DNA of 64,000 bases from Sarcophilus harrisii (taxonomy: Eukaryota > Chordata > Mammalia > Dasyuromorphia > Dasyuridae), in contig NC_045429.1 in the NCBI RefSeq assembly GCF_902635505.1, forward strand, positions 217,871,997 through 217,935,996, in the 5' to 3' direction. This document shows positions 22,581 through 33,380 of this stretch, piece after piece (position 1 is the stretch's first letter; the number at the start of each line of letters is the position of its first letter). The position numbers and the translations under genes were made by a program. Below the pieces are notes generated by a model. That model worked only from the letters and a program-made list of their open reading frames with translations, did no database searches and was not told the origin of the DNA.

Positions 22581-23557
22581 AGAAATGAATTGGACTGTGC
22601 ATACCCTTTGATCCAGCAGTGTTTCTACTGGGCTTATACCCCAAAGAGATACTAAAGAAGGGAAAGGGATCTGTATGTGCCAAAATGTTTGTGGCAGCCC
22701 TGTTTGTAGTGGCTAGAAGCTGGAAAATGAATGGATGCCCATCAATTGGAGAATGGTTGAGTAAATTGTGGTATATGAATGTTATGGAATATTATTGTTC
22801 TTAAGAAATGACCAGCACATGTATACTTATTATGTATCTAAGTTATATTTTAATATATTTAACATCTACTGGTCATCCTGCCATTTAGGGAGGGGGGGGG
22901 GTAAGAGGTGAAAATTGGAACAAGAGGTTTGGCAATTGTTAATGCTGTAAAGTTACCCATGTATATATCCTGTAAATAAAAGGCTATTAAATAAAAAAAA
23001 ATAAATTAAAAAAAAAAAAAAGAAATGACCAGCAGGATGAATACAGAGAGGCTTGGAGAGATTTACATGAACTGATGCTAAATGAAATGAGCAGAACCAG
23101 GAGATCATTATATACCTCAACAATGATACTGTATGAGGATGTATTCTGATGGAAGTGGATTTCTTTGACAAAGAGAAGATCTAACTCAGTTTCAATTGAT
23201 CAAGGATGGACAGAAGCAGCTACACCCAAAGAAAGAACACTGGGAAATGAATCTAAACTGCTTGCATTTTTGTTTTTCCTCCTGGGTTATTTATACCTTC
23301 TGAATCCAATTCTCCCCAAGCAACAAGAGAACTGTTTGGTTCTGCACACATATATTGTATCTAAGATATACTGTAACCTCTTTAACATGTATAGGACTGC
23401 TTGCCATCTGGAGGAGGGGGTGGAGGGAGGGAGGGGAAAAATCAGAACAGAAGTGAGTGCAAGAGATAATGTTGTAAAAAATTACCCTGGCATGGGTTCT
23501 GGCAATAAAGTTATTTTAAAAAAGAAAAGAAAAGAAAGAAAAAAGAAATGAATTGGA
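22581..23557 (+). mobile_element. 5'-truncated L1 inserted in L2, with target-site duplication
   Basis: The 14-base duplication AGAAATGAATTGGA flanks it exactly (22581-22594 and 23544-23557). It starts inside the L1 3' region (ACCCTTTGATCCAGCAGTGT, GGGCTTATACCCCAAAGAGA, GGATGCCCATCAATTGGAGA) and ends GGCAATAAAGTTATTTTAAA with an A-rich tail. The L1 at 22818-23019 sits within it. Confidence 0.93.
22803..23034 (+). mobile_element. Younger L1 3' end nested in the L1 of 22581-23557
   Basis: The 15-base duplication AAGAAATGACCAGCA lies at 22803-22817 and 23020-23034. Between them are only ~200 bases of the youngest L1 type seen here (CATCTACTGGTCATCCTGCC, GGCAATTGTTAATGCTGTAA, AAATAAAAGGCTATTAAATA) plus an A tail. 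Confidence 0.95.
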
Positions 23558-24110
23558 TATGGGGAGTGTGGGAAATGGAAGTGTCAAAGATGATTCTAGG
23601 GATTTGAATCAGGGTGATTAGAGAAATAGAAATAGAAATAGAAACTTTAGAGAAATAGGGTAGTTGGAAAAAGAAGTGAGTTTGGGGGAAGGACATACTT
23701 TGGATACATTGTTTAAAAATACTATGGTACTACTGGTTGCAAATATCAACTGCAAATAAGCTATGGGTAGTATGATACTAAAGCTGGATATATAGCTCTG
23801 GGAGTCATTGGCATAGAGAAAATAATTGAATTGGCAGAAACTGATGGAATCATCAAAAAAGATCGTAGAGTAAAAAAAGAAGACCCAGGACAGAAAGGAA
23901 AGCTATAGCCACAGTTAAGGAAGCAGAACATTGACGAGGAACAGCCATAAATAAAAGACAAAACTGAAAGCAGTTCCATGAAAACCACAAGGAAAATGAG
24001 ATAAGGTGGTCAATAGTGTCAAATACTGCAGAAAGGTCAAGACAAATTGAAGAAACACCTCCCTCACTCCAGTTGGCAATTAAAAATCTATAGGATAAGA
24101 AGCCTCCAAA
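23558..24110 (-). mobile_element. L2 LINE, minus strand (right piece, reverse transcriptase)
   Basis: Continues the L2 of 22040-22580. A minus-strand frame at 23853-24125 carries LDLSAVFDTIDHL, the L2 reverse transcriptase motif, and inverted text such as GGTCAATAGTGTCAAATACT. Confidence 0.88.
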
Positions 24111-24718
24111 ATTCAGTTCCCTCAAGGAAGAAAAACTATCTTCTATGTGCCTTAGTCCTATATCATCTTAGGAATTTAATTGGAAGGTTTCTTCAATTTA
24201 GAATCTATTGCTTCTTGTAGAAGTAATACCTATGCTCTTCTCTGTTTCACCAAATAATCTGATAAGAACAACTCTTGTCCTTTTGTGACCATCAGCAGAA
24301 ACTTAAGCTTTATCTCCAAAACCCTGTCTAGAATGAGAATCTAGAGTTTAGTACACAGTCCATGTGTAGCATGTTCCACTATCTTGGGATGAGGTAAATG
24401 AAGTGCTTCACATCAAGTATAAGTTTACTCAGGTAAGAATAAAGAATTTTACTTGTGATAGAATTTGGTCTCTTTATTCCTTTCTCAAATATTTGAGGAA
24501 AGTCTTCCCCAAAGGAGAATGGAATTGAGGATGGTGACTAGAGAGAAAATCATACCTGTAGGAAAGACTTGAAACCACACAACCAAGTACACAAACATGG
24601 AACCAGATGAGAGGGGGTTTCCTGCTCTTTCCTTTAGATCCCCTGCTCAATACATCACTTTTTATCCCAGACACTGCTAGAAAACACATACAAACTGTGA
24701 TTAGAAAGCATCAGACAT
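24111..24718. other. Non-coding, nothing recognised
   Basis: No family or exon identified. Confidence 0.4.
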
Positions 24719-24719
24719 T

Positions 24720-24870
24720 TTCAGAGACAGTGTAGTTTAGTAGATGGAGCATTTAGAGAGCTAGGTTTTCATTGTAGCTCTTCCACTAAGCAGATATGTA
24801 ATATTGGGCAAATCATTTCAAATCTCTGTCTCACATTTAATCTTTAGCTTTCAGCTTTAATATTCTATGA
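24720..24870 (+). mobile_element. MIR relic
   Basis: GTGTAGTTTAGTAGATGGAG, GCTCTTCCACTAAGCAGATA and TGGGCAAATCATTTCAAATC follow the MIR order. Confidence 0.75.
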
Positions 24871-24989
24871 ATTTATATTTTATTTACTGAGAATGTTTTC
24901 CAGCTGTTACCAGCAACATATTATTTATCTAATATTAGTTAAATCTTCAATTCAAGGCAAGTCAACATCTTTATTAAACTCCTGTTAAA

Positions 24990-25950
24990 GTCAACAACTT
25001 TATTAAATCTGAACTAAGATAGCCATATTAGAGGAGAGCTGGTATCCAATGAGAGATGTTATGGATGTAGAAATGATAAGATTTAACAATTGATTGGACT
25101 TGTAGAGTGAGGAAAAGTGAGAAATCAAAGATAATGCTGAAGTTATCAATTTGGGAAATTGGAAGAATGAGGATACATTCAACATGAGGGAAGTTTGGAT
25201 TAGATGATGAAGGTTTGAGGTAAAAAAAATGAGTTCAGTTTTGAGCCTATTGGATTTGAAATGTCTTTAGTATATCAAGTTTGAAATATCCAATGATAAC
25301 TGGTGATTTGGGAATGATATTCAAGAGACTTGGCTAAATATATAGATCTGTGAATCATCAACATAGAGGTAATAATGAAATCCATGAGAACTGATGAACT
25401 TAGCAAGAGAAAGAGTATAAATGGAGCAAAGAAGAGGCTTAGGATAGAATCCTTGGGAGCATCTACAGAAAGGGAGAATGTAGATGATGAGCCAAAAAAT
25501 GAGACTGAGAAGGAGCAAACTGTCAAGAAAAGAACTGGGGGATAGTAGTATCACAAAAATCCAGAGAGGCGAGAGTATCCAGGAATATAAGGTTGGTCAA
25601 TAGTATCAAATGCAGCAGATAGATTAGGAAGAATGATGTCTTTTGGAGAAGGTGGTTTCAGTTGTATTATTAGATTAAAAACCACACTGCAAAGGGTTGA
25701 AGAGTGAGTGGGAAGAACAAAAGTGGAATGAGTGTAGACAGCTTTTTCAGTTTTTGCTAACAAAAGTAAGAGAGATATAGAATGATAGCTTGAGGGAATG
25801 GCAGAGTCTAGTAAAAGGTTGTGTGTGTGTGTGTGTTTTAACAGGAGAGAGAAAACTTCGGTATATTTGAAAGTAATAAGGAAACAACCAGTAGAAAGGA
25901 AAAGATTGAAGATTTGAGGAGGGAAGGGAAGACAATGATTAAGGATGGTT
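24990..25950 (-). mobile_element. L2 LINE, minus strand
   Basis: Inverted L2 over nearly 1 kb: TTTGAGCCTATTGGATTTGA, GTGAATCATCAACATAGAGG and GTCAATAGTATCAAATGCAG. The minus frame at 25551-25763 includes [10 protein letters not shown], the reverse transcriptase motif. A short TG run sits at 25819-25836. Confidence 0.9.
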
Positions 25951-25954
25951 ATGA

Positions 25955-26125
25955 TAGCTCATGTTTATAGTTTTAAGATTTGCCAAGTTGTTTAACATAC
26001 ATGATCTCATTCAATCTTTACCACAGCTCTGAAAGATAAATACTATTTTTATCCCCATTTTAAATATGGAGAAATTAAAACCCTGGTTCACATAAAAACA
26101 TGACATCCACTATACCATTAGGAAT
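25955..26125 (-). mobile_element. MIR relic
   Basis: Reverse-oriented: ATGATCTCATTCAATCTTTA, CCCATTTTAAATATGGAGAA, then a decayed end. Confidence 0.65.
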
Positions 26126-26419
26126 TGGTGTAGGTGAATACTTTGTCCTATTGTTTTACCAATGTTGGAAGCTAGATAAGGTTTGTTTGTTTTGGGGAGG
26201 GGGTTCTAGTTATATGCCCCTTAATTAGGATTTTAAGATGCATTTACAATTTGCCTGAGGCAGATTGGTACATAATCTTTTTTATTAGTTAGGAGTAGAT
26301 AATAACAATCTATTTCTCAACCACAAAACTTTGTTCAAGTTGTTGAAAATGATCAAGTTGGGAAGTGAAAGGAATTCAGTTCAAGCTGATTAATTCATTT
26401 CAGCTAGGGATAGATCCCT

Positions 26420-26460
26420 ATCTGATAGGGATAGGGATAGGATAGATAGATAGATAGATG
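26420..26460 (+). repeat. GATA/GGGATA simple repeat
   Basis: GATAGGGATAGGGATAGGAT followed by four ATAG units. Low complexity. Confidence 0.85.
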
Positions 26461-26464
26461 GATT

Positions 26465-26640
26465 GGATAGAATCCAGGACTTACAGTTAGAAAGAACTGA
26501 GTTTAAATTCAAACTCAGATATTAGCAGTAGGACCCTGGGCATATCACTTAACTGCTGTCCTAAATTTCATCATCTGTAAAATGGGGATATTAATAGCAC
26601 TTATTCCCATAGGTTGTAGGGACACTAAAAACAGCTAACA
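26465..26640 (+). mobile_element. MIR/SINE relic
   Basis: AGAACTGAGTTTAAATTCAA, GGCATATCACTTAACTGCTG and CATCATCTGTAAAATGGGGA are in SINE order. Confidence 0.75.
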
Positions 26641-26644
26641 TTTA

Positions 26645-26960
26645 AATAGTGCTTTAAGATTGTTAGGTGCTTTAGTCAAGCAGTCAATAAACATTTATTA
26701 AGAGTCTATTATGTAGGGGGCAACTACATGACACAGTGAATAGAGCACAGACCTTGGAGACAGGAGGACCTGAGTTCAAAATAGACATCAGACATTTAAC
26801 ACTTCCTAGCTGTGTGATTTATGGAAAGTCACTTAATCCCAATTGCCTTATTAAAAAAAAAAAAAAAGGCTGTTATGTGCCAGGCACGGTGTTCAAGAAA
26901 GTTTGAGGCTTCCAGGAGTTTACAATATAATGAAAAAAGATAGTATACAAAATGAAACAA
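26645..26960 (-). mobile_element. Inverted L2 3' end split by a SINE
   Basis: CAGTCAATAAACATTTATTA and TATTATGTAG on the left, GTTATGTGCCAGGCACGGTG and CCAGGAGTTTACAATATAAT on the right, together form one inverted L2 terminus interrupted at 26717-26868. Confidence 0.85.
26717..26868 (+). mobile_element. tRNA-derived marsupial SINE (A-tailed)
   Basis: Head GGGGCAACTACATGACACAG, then GGAGGACCTGAGTTCAAAAT, CCTAGCTGTGTGATTTATGG and an A14 tail. The flanks CTATTATGT and CTGTTATGT are a probable duplication with one difference. Confidence 0.88.
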
Positions 26961-27120
26961 AATGAGAGGCAGCTGCCAGAGGGTACCCAGAGTTGGGGCA
27001 TGAAGTTCATGGAATAAGAACCAAGGCAAAAAAGCTGATGGTAAATGAAAAGTTCTGCGGGGAGAAAGTTCTGAGCCTTCTATAAAGGAAGGATTTAGGG
27101 ATTTCTTCTTCTACCTTTTT

Positions 27121-28640
27121 ATAGTCTGTGTCCTTCCTACTCAAAGAGGACCAAAATTACATCACTACATTGGAGTCAATGTACAATGTACCCCACTGTG
27201 ACTGATCAGAACAATACACATGGGGTACAAATTGTCCATATAAACATTTGGAATGGAAATGTCTTTACATTTGTGCATCTCACATTTCTTTTGAGCTTTT
27301 GATTCATTTCTTTTGATTCAGTGTTGTTTATGTAGCATAGTGCTTTCTTTGATGTGGAGAAGCCATGCTAGGTGGTCCTATGCCATGTCTCCCGTGTCTC
27401 ACAATCGATTTCAAAGTTCTTCAGAGAGACCTCAAGAATATGCTTGTATCAGTTCTTCTATCCTCTGTGTGAATACTTGCCTTGTGTGAAGTCTCCATGA
27501 AATAGTCTTTCAGGTAAATATATATTTGGCATTCAACATGGCCAGTCCATTGGAATTGTGCTCTCTGCAGCAGAGTTTGAATGTGTAGCAGTTCAGCTTG
27601 AGAAAGTACCTCATTGTCTGGTAAGTTCTTTTGCCAGGAGATTTTCAGAATTTTCCAAAGACAATTCAAATGTTTAATTTCCTGGTATGGCACTGGTATC
27701 CAGTCCAGGTTTACAAAGCACACAACAATAAGATCAGCCCAATAGCTCTGGAGGCCTTCAGCTTGATAGGCAGCCTAATATCTCTTCTTTCCTACACTTT
27801 TCTTTAGAGCCTCCCAAACACTAAGTAAACTTGGGCAATGCATATGTCAACCTCATCATCAATGTGTACATCTAGAAAGTATATTGCCAAGGTAAGTGAA
27901 CTTATCCACTGCATTCAAAATTTCATTTATTATAACTAATGGCTCCATGTATTAATGACATGATGCTGGCTGATGGAGAAACTGGTTTTCTTGATGTTAG
28001 TTGTAAGGCTGAAATTAGCACAAGCCTCAGATAATCTATCCACATTTTGCGGCATTTCAGCCTCAGAGGCTACACTGAGTGCAAAATCATTTTAGAATAA
28101 AAAGTCATGCACCAACTCTTCCTCCACTTTAGTTTTGGCTTGTAGCTTTTTCAATTTAAGTGATTTACTGTCAGTGTAGTAAAGCCATTTTTGTCTTTGA
28201 ACTCAACACTGATGAAAACATCAAGCTAAAAAGTATAGAAGCAATTTCACAGCCTTGTTTCACTCCATTGGTTATTTAGAACCCATTGTGAAACTGATAT
28301 ATAATACTGATGATCTTCTGCAGGCGACCACATTTTACCATAATTTTCCCAAAGCTCTCACAATTGATAGTATCAAAGATCTTAGATCAATGAACATTGT
28401 GTTCCAACTTGTGTTCCGCACTTGACATTTCTTCTGGAGTTGTTGGACAACAACTATCATATCAACCATTCCTTGGCCCCTTCTGAAGTCACATTAACTC
28501 TTGGGTAGATGACCCTCTTTCAGATGAAGGATCAGCCAGACAACGTTGATAAGAAGCTTTCTGGCAATGACTAAGAAAGAGTCTCCTCTGTGATAGTTAC
28601 AAGACAACATAACCTCCTCTTACCATATAACTCAAAATAT
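27121..28640 (-). mobile_element. Old non-LTR retrotransposon, reverse transcriptase part (RTE-like)
   Basis: The minus frame at 27421-27723 contains LNCLWKILKISWQ and LLQRAQFQWTGHVE, a decayed form of the RT C-terminal text common to a group of animal LINE proteins (LRKILKISWQ ... LLRRAQLRWAGHV). Further 5' on the minus strand, near 28400-28490, decayed text corresponding to GFRKGRGTIDMI ... LQEKC is readable. Stops and frame changes are many. The exact clade (RTE-like or related) is not settled. Together with 28690-29325 it forms one twin-primed copy. Confidence 0.75.
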
Positions 28641-28689
28641 TTTCGTTAGCTTTTGGAAGGACAGTAGATCTCCTGCCTTATAAATTTCC

Positions 28690-29325
28690 GCTGGAATAGA
28701 ATTAGCATCGGGCACTTTAGATTCAAATAACAACCCTGGTGAAAAGGGAGCTGGCAAATGAAGGCCTGCTTACCAAAGTCAGAATTGGATACTTGTTTTA
28801 TTGGGAATGGTTGCCATAATGAAAAGTGCCATGAAGCTGGCATAGATTTCACAATCAAATCTAATCTTGTATATTTCCTTTTTTTATCATAGCTTTTTAT
28901 TTTCCAAAATTCAGTGTTCACTCTTGCAAAACCTTGTGTTCTATATTTTTCTCCCTCCCTCCCCACTTCTTTCCTGCCCTAGACAGCAAGGAATCCAAAA
29001 GAGGTTAAACATGTGCAATTCTTCTAAACATATTTCCACATTTATCATGCTGCGCAAGAAAAATTAAATCAAAAAGGAAAAAAAGAACAAAGAAACCCCT
29101 TTAAGTATATATATTTCCTAAAAGGAATGAATGACAGCAATGCAATTGCCACTTGTAGGAAAGTGCCATGACAACATCAGTCAGTATGCCTCTACCATAA
29201 TGAGCCCTGATGAAGAAAAAGAAAAATTGTATAAAAACCTGGAGACTTTCATCAACAGTGTGCCAAAAGAGGATAAGCTCTACCTTCTAGCCCAGAGGGG
29301 AGAGGCAGCTGAGAAGATGTGAAGT
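28690..29325 (+). mobile_element. Endonuclease part of the same LINE, inverted
   Basis: Reads on the plus strand, opposite to the RT part. Near 28750-28878 it encodes ANEGLLTKVRIGYLFYW and HEAGIDFTIKSNLV; after the nested L1 it encodes QLPLVGK, SPDEEKEKLYKNLE and SVPKEDKLYLL. These follow the family's endonuclease text (MTSPDEAKDKFYEDL ... VPKADKL) in order. The C-terminal half of the endonuclease is missing. Confidence 0.7.
28870..29119 (-). mobile_element. L1 3' end nested in the LINE endonuclease
   Basis: Ten-base duplication TATATTTCCT at 28870-28879 and 29110-29119. Between them is inverted L1 3' UTR (AGCTTTTTATTTTCCAAAAT, CTTGCAAAACCTTGTGTTCT, CATGCTGCGCAAGAAAAATT). Confidence 0.85.
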
Positions 29326-29364
29326 ATTAACACAGGATCAAGCTCCATGCTGATGAAATTTCAG

Positions 29365-29560
29365 GTGTGCTTTAAATATTATGTCATTTGATCCTCACAA
29401 CAACCCTTAGTGCTAGATGAAGAACCTGAAGTTAACCTGAAAGAGGTTAACAGAGTAGACAGAGTAAAAGAGGTTGCCTAAGATCACACAGTTAGGAAGT
29501 ATCTCAAGTCATATTTGAACTCAGGTTTCTCTGATTCCAAGTCCAATATCTACTGAGCCC
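29365..29560 (-). mobile_element. MIR
   Basis: TCATTTGATCCTCACAACAA, CTAAGATCACACAGTTAGGA and ATTTGAACTCAGGTTTCTCT: clear inverted MIR. Confidence 0.85.
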
Positions 29561-29589
29561 TAGCCCCTTGAGATATGACATATTTTTGT

Positions 29590-30330
29590 ATAGCTTATAG
29601 TACTCCTTAAAGTGTTATATAAATCTTAGTTATTGCTATTATTAATTATTAAGCAACCATTTTTGAAGAATATACTTAGGGCTCTGCTAAGGCCCAAGGA
29701 ACTTACATTTTACTGGTTGAAATATAATGAAATAAATACAAATTTCAGGAAGTGGAAAATATTAACTGAACATGGGGGTGTGGGGAGAGGACAAAGGTAG
29801 TAGAAACTGAGCTATGCCTTAAAGAGAACTGAAATTCCAAGAGGCAAAGGAAGAACAAACCAGATTTGAAGGACTGGCTGGAAATCCTTGGAGAGGAAAG
29901 GTATAGCATGTTGTTAAGTGGAGAGCAAATAAGACAATTTGACTAGAGAGAACATGGAGTGCCTGAGAGAAAGTAGTATAAAGTCAGGCTAGAAAGATAG
30001 AAGGTAGCAGGAAATTGAAGGCTTTAAGTGATAAGAGGAGTGATGAACGTCTGAACTAGGGAGATCCATGTGAATGGAGACAAAGGAACATTCTTGAGAT
30101 ACTCAGTAGAGACAGAATAAAGAATGGAGAGGGTTTGGTATAAAGATATTGAGGGAGAGAGTAAGAAATTGAGAGTGATGTAAAAATGGCTGGGAGCCTA
30201 GAAGAGATAGGTTTTGGGAAAAGTAACAAGTTCCCTTTTGGACATGCATTTGAGATGACCTTGACCCATGAGACCAATGGTCATGTCCAGCAGATACTTG
30301 CTAAACTAAACATTTTGGGGAACTATCTTT
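29590..30330 (-). mobile_element. L2 LINE, minus strand
   Basis: Inverted L2 3' and internal text: TAAGGCCCAAGGAACTTACA, GAGGAGTGATGAACGTCTGA and GTAACAAGTTCCCTTTTGGA. An A-run closes it at 30348-30361. Confidence 0.75.
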
Positions 30331-30539
30331 TACTGATGTTTATCTTTAAAAAAAAAAAAAACAAAAAACTTGTTCTTTTTTTCTAGAAATTGTCTTGTCA
30401 TTTTTCCTGGGCTGCCTGGAACTCACATAGGTTGTTGTTTCTGTTAGTATGATGTGGTTTCACAATGAGGAAGCAATTTACTTATGAATAATATTTTTAC
30501 CTGACTTTCCATTTCTTCCTTAAAACTTAACCCTCTTCA

Positions 30540-30690
30540 TAAGTTCCTCCTTTCAGTTCATGGCAACAATTTTCTAAGTCACCCAGCCTTTAACAATTTT
30601 GAATCTTCTTGGATACTTTCTTCTCTCATATTCCAAATATCTAATCAGTTATAAAATCCTTTTAATTCTATTTTTAAAATCATTCTCATA
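30540..30690 (+). mobile_element. L2 LINE fragment
   Basis: CTTCTTGGATACTTTCTTCT then TATCTAATCAGTTATAAAAT corresponds to the L2 segment around CCAATCAGTTGCCAAATC, on the plus strand. Confidence 0.5.
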
Positions 30691-30699
30691 TATATCAAC

Positions 30700-31077
30700 T
30701 CAATTAAGGTCAATAGTTATTTAGTATCTCTAATGTGTAAGTCACAGTGATAGGCACTCAGGATAGAAAGATGAAAAAGAACACTGTCCCTGTCCTCAAG
30801 GAACTTAAATGTGAATAGGAGAGAGAAGGCATGCATAAAATAGCATGAAATAAAGTACCCTGACAAGGTCAAAAAAAAAAAAAAAAAAAAAACTGAGGCA
30901 AAGTATTAAAAAAAATCTGAATTAGCAGAAATCACTTTGATCTTTAGGTTTCAGGGAAGGCTTCATGTAACAAATGAATTGGATCTTGAAGGAAGGATAG
31001 AATTTCGAAAGATGCTGATGTGTCCAGTATATCTGTTGCAAGTATAAATGACAACCTATGCAAATTCACAAAGGTGG
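30700..31077 (-). mobile_element. L2 LINE 3' part, minus strand
   Basis: Inverted terminus (GTCACAGTGATAGGCACTCA, CTGTCCTCAAGGAACTTAAA) followed by more internal text (AGGCTTCATGTAACAAATGA). An A-run occurs at 30871-30892. The LTR at 31078 cuts it. Confidence 0.8.
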
Positions 31078-31705
31078 TGAAGAGGGGACCCCGAAACTCT
31101 AAAAATCCTTAAAGGAGAAAATCTCCTTCAGCTCTGCCTCAGTGAGGGACCCCACCCCAAAGGACAAAAAGTTTCACCTTTGTTTATCTGGGTGGGGTCG
31201 GCTCAGTCCTGAAATTCATTGAATTCAATTCAAATTCTATCCCTAGCTGAAACTCAGCTAGGAATCAACTTGGGACTTCACCCAGAGGCCCCCTTTAGCT
31301 CATTATAAAAAGAGCCAAACTAAAATCCTCTCTTTGCAGAGGTTCCAAACATGCCAGCTGCATGCTTGGCATCCCAAGGAGCCTCTGCCCATTAGAATAA
31401 TATTTTCCAGTGCCATCCTCTTTTTATCTTCACCTATTTCTTTAACCAGACTTTATGCTTCCAATCCCCATAATAAACCTCTTTTATCAATCTAGATTTT
31501 CGAGTCTGTAAATTCCTTTACAGGGAGCCTCTGTGCCACCAGAAGGGAGTCCCCAAAACTCCCTGCCCTTGTGCCAAATCCCAAGGGATTGCAGGGGAGC
31601 TCCATTTGATTCCCTGAACCCCAAACTTGCCACTAGACCTCATTTAACTCCCTGACAACCAGAAGCCCTAATTTCATTTGGATTCCCTAAATCCAAATCT
31701 CATCA
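31078..31705 (+). mobile_element. Solo LTR of an endogenous retrovirus
   Basis: 628 bases bounded by TG and CA and flanked by the 4-base duplication GTGG (31074-31077, 31706-31709). U3 ends with a TATAAAAA box near 31304, R carries AATAAA near 31461, and U5 follows. No internal viral sequence adjoins it, so it is a recombined fossil. A 4-base duplication is typical of gammaretrovirus-like elements. Exact flanks suggest moderate age. Confidence 0.85.
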
Positions 31706-31739
31706 GTGGGAGAGAGCAGAGTGTAATAGGAAACATCTT

Positions 31740-32065
31740 ATAGTAAAGTTTATTTAATTGCTTTTTTACATTCTGCATTTTAAAAACACCAAATGAAACA
31801 AATAGTTGCATACTGACAGTAAAACAGAAAAAGGTTTGCACATGAAACTGTGAATCTCTATTATATACAACTTGTTTTCTTTTTAAGTATATAATAAAAT
31901 CAACATGTAACTTACAAAGCTCTCTTGCTTTGTCCTATTCCACTTTCCATTAGAGACAGCTTTGTTTCAACTCCATAGCATCTGGTCCCCTCCAGGGCAA
32001 GCAGATCACCAAAAATCACATCACCATGCAGACTGACTCAGTTTTTTGATACTCAACACATTTTC
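31740..32065 (-). mobile_element. Old L1 3' UTR, inverted
   Basis: AAAAAGGTTTGCACATGAAA, TTATATACAACTTGTTTTCT and TATAATAAAATCAACATGTA follow an older marsupial L1 3' UTR in reverse. Confidence 0.55.
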
Positions 32066-32249
32066 ATTTCCTTTAGTTACCTCTCTCTTAGGGGTGGAGG
32101 GTAAAGCAATAAACACTTTCTGAATCTTTCTTTCTAAAACTTCTGAAGTTTTTCTTAGAAAACTCTGAATTACCCAGGTAACTCTCCATTTTTCATCAGC
32201 TCTTCTGCTTGGTTTTGAATAGAAATACCATGGTCCATGTAGGATACCC

Positions 32250-32420
32250 CTGGTAGTCTCCTCCTTTTCCTCACTTTTAGCTTCCTTTTGTGTATTGTTT
32301 TCTCCCTTACAAGGAGATGTAAATTACTGACAGGCAGAAATTGTCTTTTTTAAATTTGTATCCCTAGTGTTTAGAATGCCTGGCATAAAGTTGGTACTTT
32401 TAAATGAATTGCTTGATTTA
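32250..32420 (+). mobile_element. L2 3' terminus
   Basis: CTTACAAGGAGATGTAAATT, AAATTTGTATCCCTAGTGTT and GAATGCCTGGCATAAAGTTG are the last segments of L2. The preceding 32066-32249 is unrecognised. Confidence 0.75.
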
Positions 32421-32644
32421 TATTCCTTTTGTTCTGCCTTCAATTCTCTTATGCGAATTTAAAAAATGCTTCAATAGCCTCCTTTTCCTCCTCTTTTTTC
32501 CTATTTGAACAATCCCATTCCTAATACTCCCTCTTTTCTAACTTCTTCCTGCTCATTGAAGAAAAAAATAAAGCTTTTTTTAATAGATATGCAGTCAAGT
32601 CAAACAAATCCCTACCTTTTAGAATACAGTTAGCCTATATACAA

Positions 32645-33005
32645 GTTGAGTCAAATAAAACAAGACTTGAAACATAGATTATAGATTAAGGAATATATTT
32701 TATTTTGTAGACAATGAGGAGCCAATAAATAAATGGCTAAATAAACCAATAAAAGATAAGTATGGCTAGGCTCACACATTTGGAAGATCATTTAGCAAGC
32801 ATATAAAGAATGGATTAGAAAAGGGAGAACTTCAATGTACAGAGGTCAATTATTGCAACAGTTCAAGTGAGATATGACAGCCTGAGCAAGGCTTGTGGCT
32901 AAATAGATTTAGAGAAACAGATGAGAGTGTTCTTGCAAAGGAAGAATGAATATCTCTTGGCAAGTGATTGGATAGAGTGAGAGTGAGGAAAAGAATGGTT
33001 ATACT
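32645..33005 (-). mobile_element. L2 LINE, minus strand
   Basis: Inverted L2 internal text: AGACAATGAGGAGCCAATAA, ATTATTGCAACAGTTCAAGT and GCAAGTGATTGGATAGAGTG. Confidence 0.75.
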
Positions 33006-33009
33006 ATCA

Positions 33010-33380
33010 ATAGAAATAGAATTATATTTTAGGGAGTCTGATTTATTTTATTTTTCTCCTTGATCTATTCTCCATATCAATTGTTATATTAATGAGAAGT
33101 TTCACTTTCTCTCTCTCTCTCTCTCATTTTTTTTTTTTTCTTCTTTTTGGTTCTTTTGATCTTATTTTTTTCTGGAACTCTTTTGGCACTGGAGACTTTT
33201 TGATATTTTTCATTGAAAAAGGAGTGGCTTTTTAAAAATTCCATTATCTTCTTCTGAATATGAATTTATATCTTCTCTATGCCTATATTAACTATTGATG
33301 GTTGGGTTCTTTCTCCTTTGCTTACTCATTTTTATTCTTTTTTTTTTTTTTTTTTTAGCAACTATTGGTATAATCAAGTT
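33010..33380 (+). repeat. T-rich low-complexity DNA
   Basis: Contains a TC run near 33109-33125 and T tracts near 33127 and 33339-33356. Confidence 0.6.

Noticed and set aside
26465-26640. tRNA-like sequence
   Set aside because: The tRNA resemblance in this and other SINE heads reflects SINE ancestry; no complete cloverleaf was found in the window.
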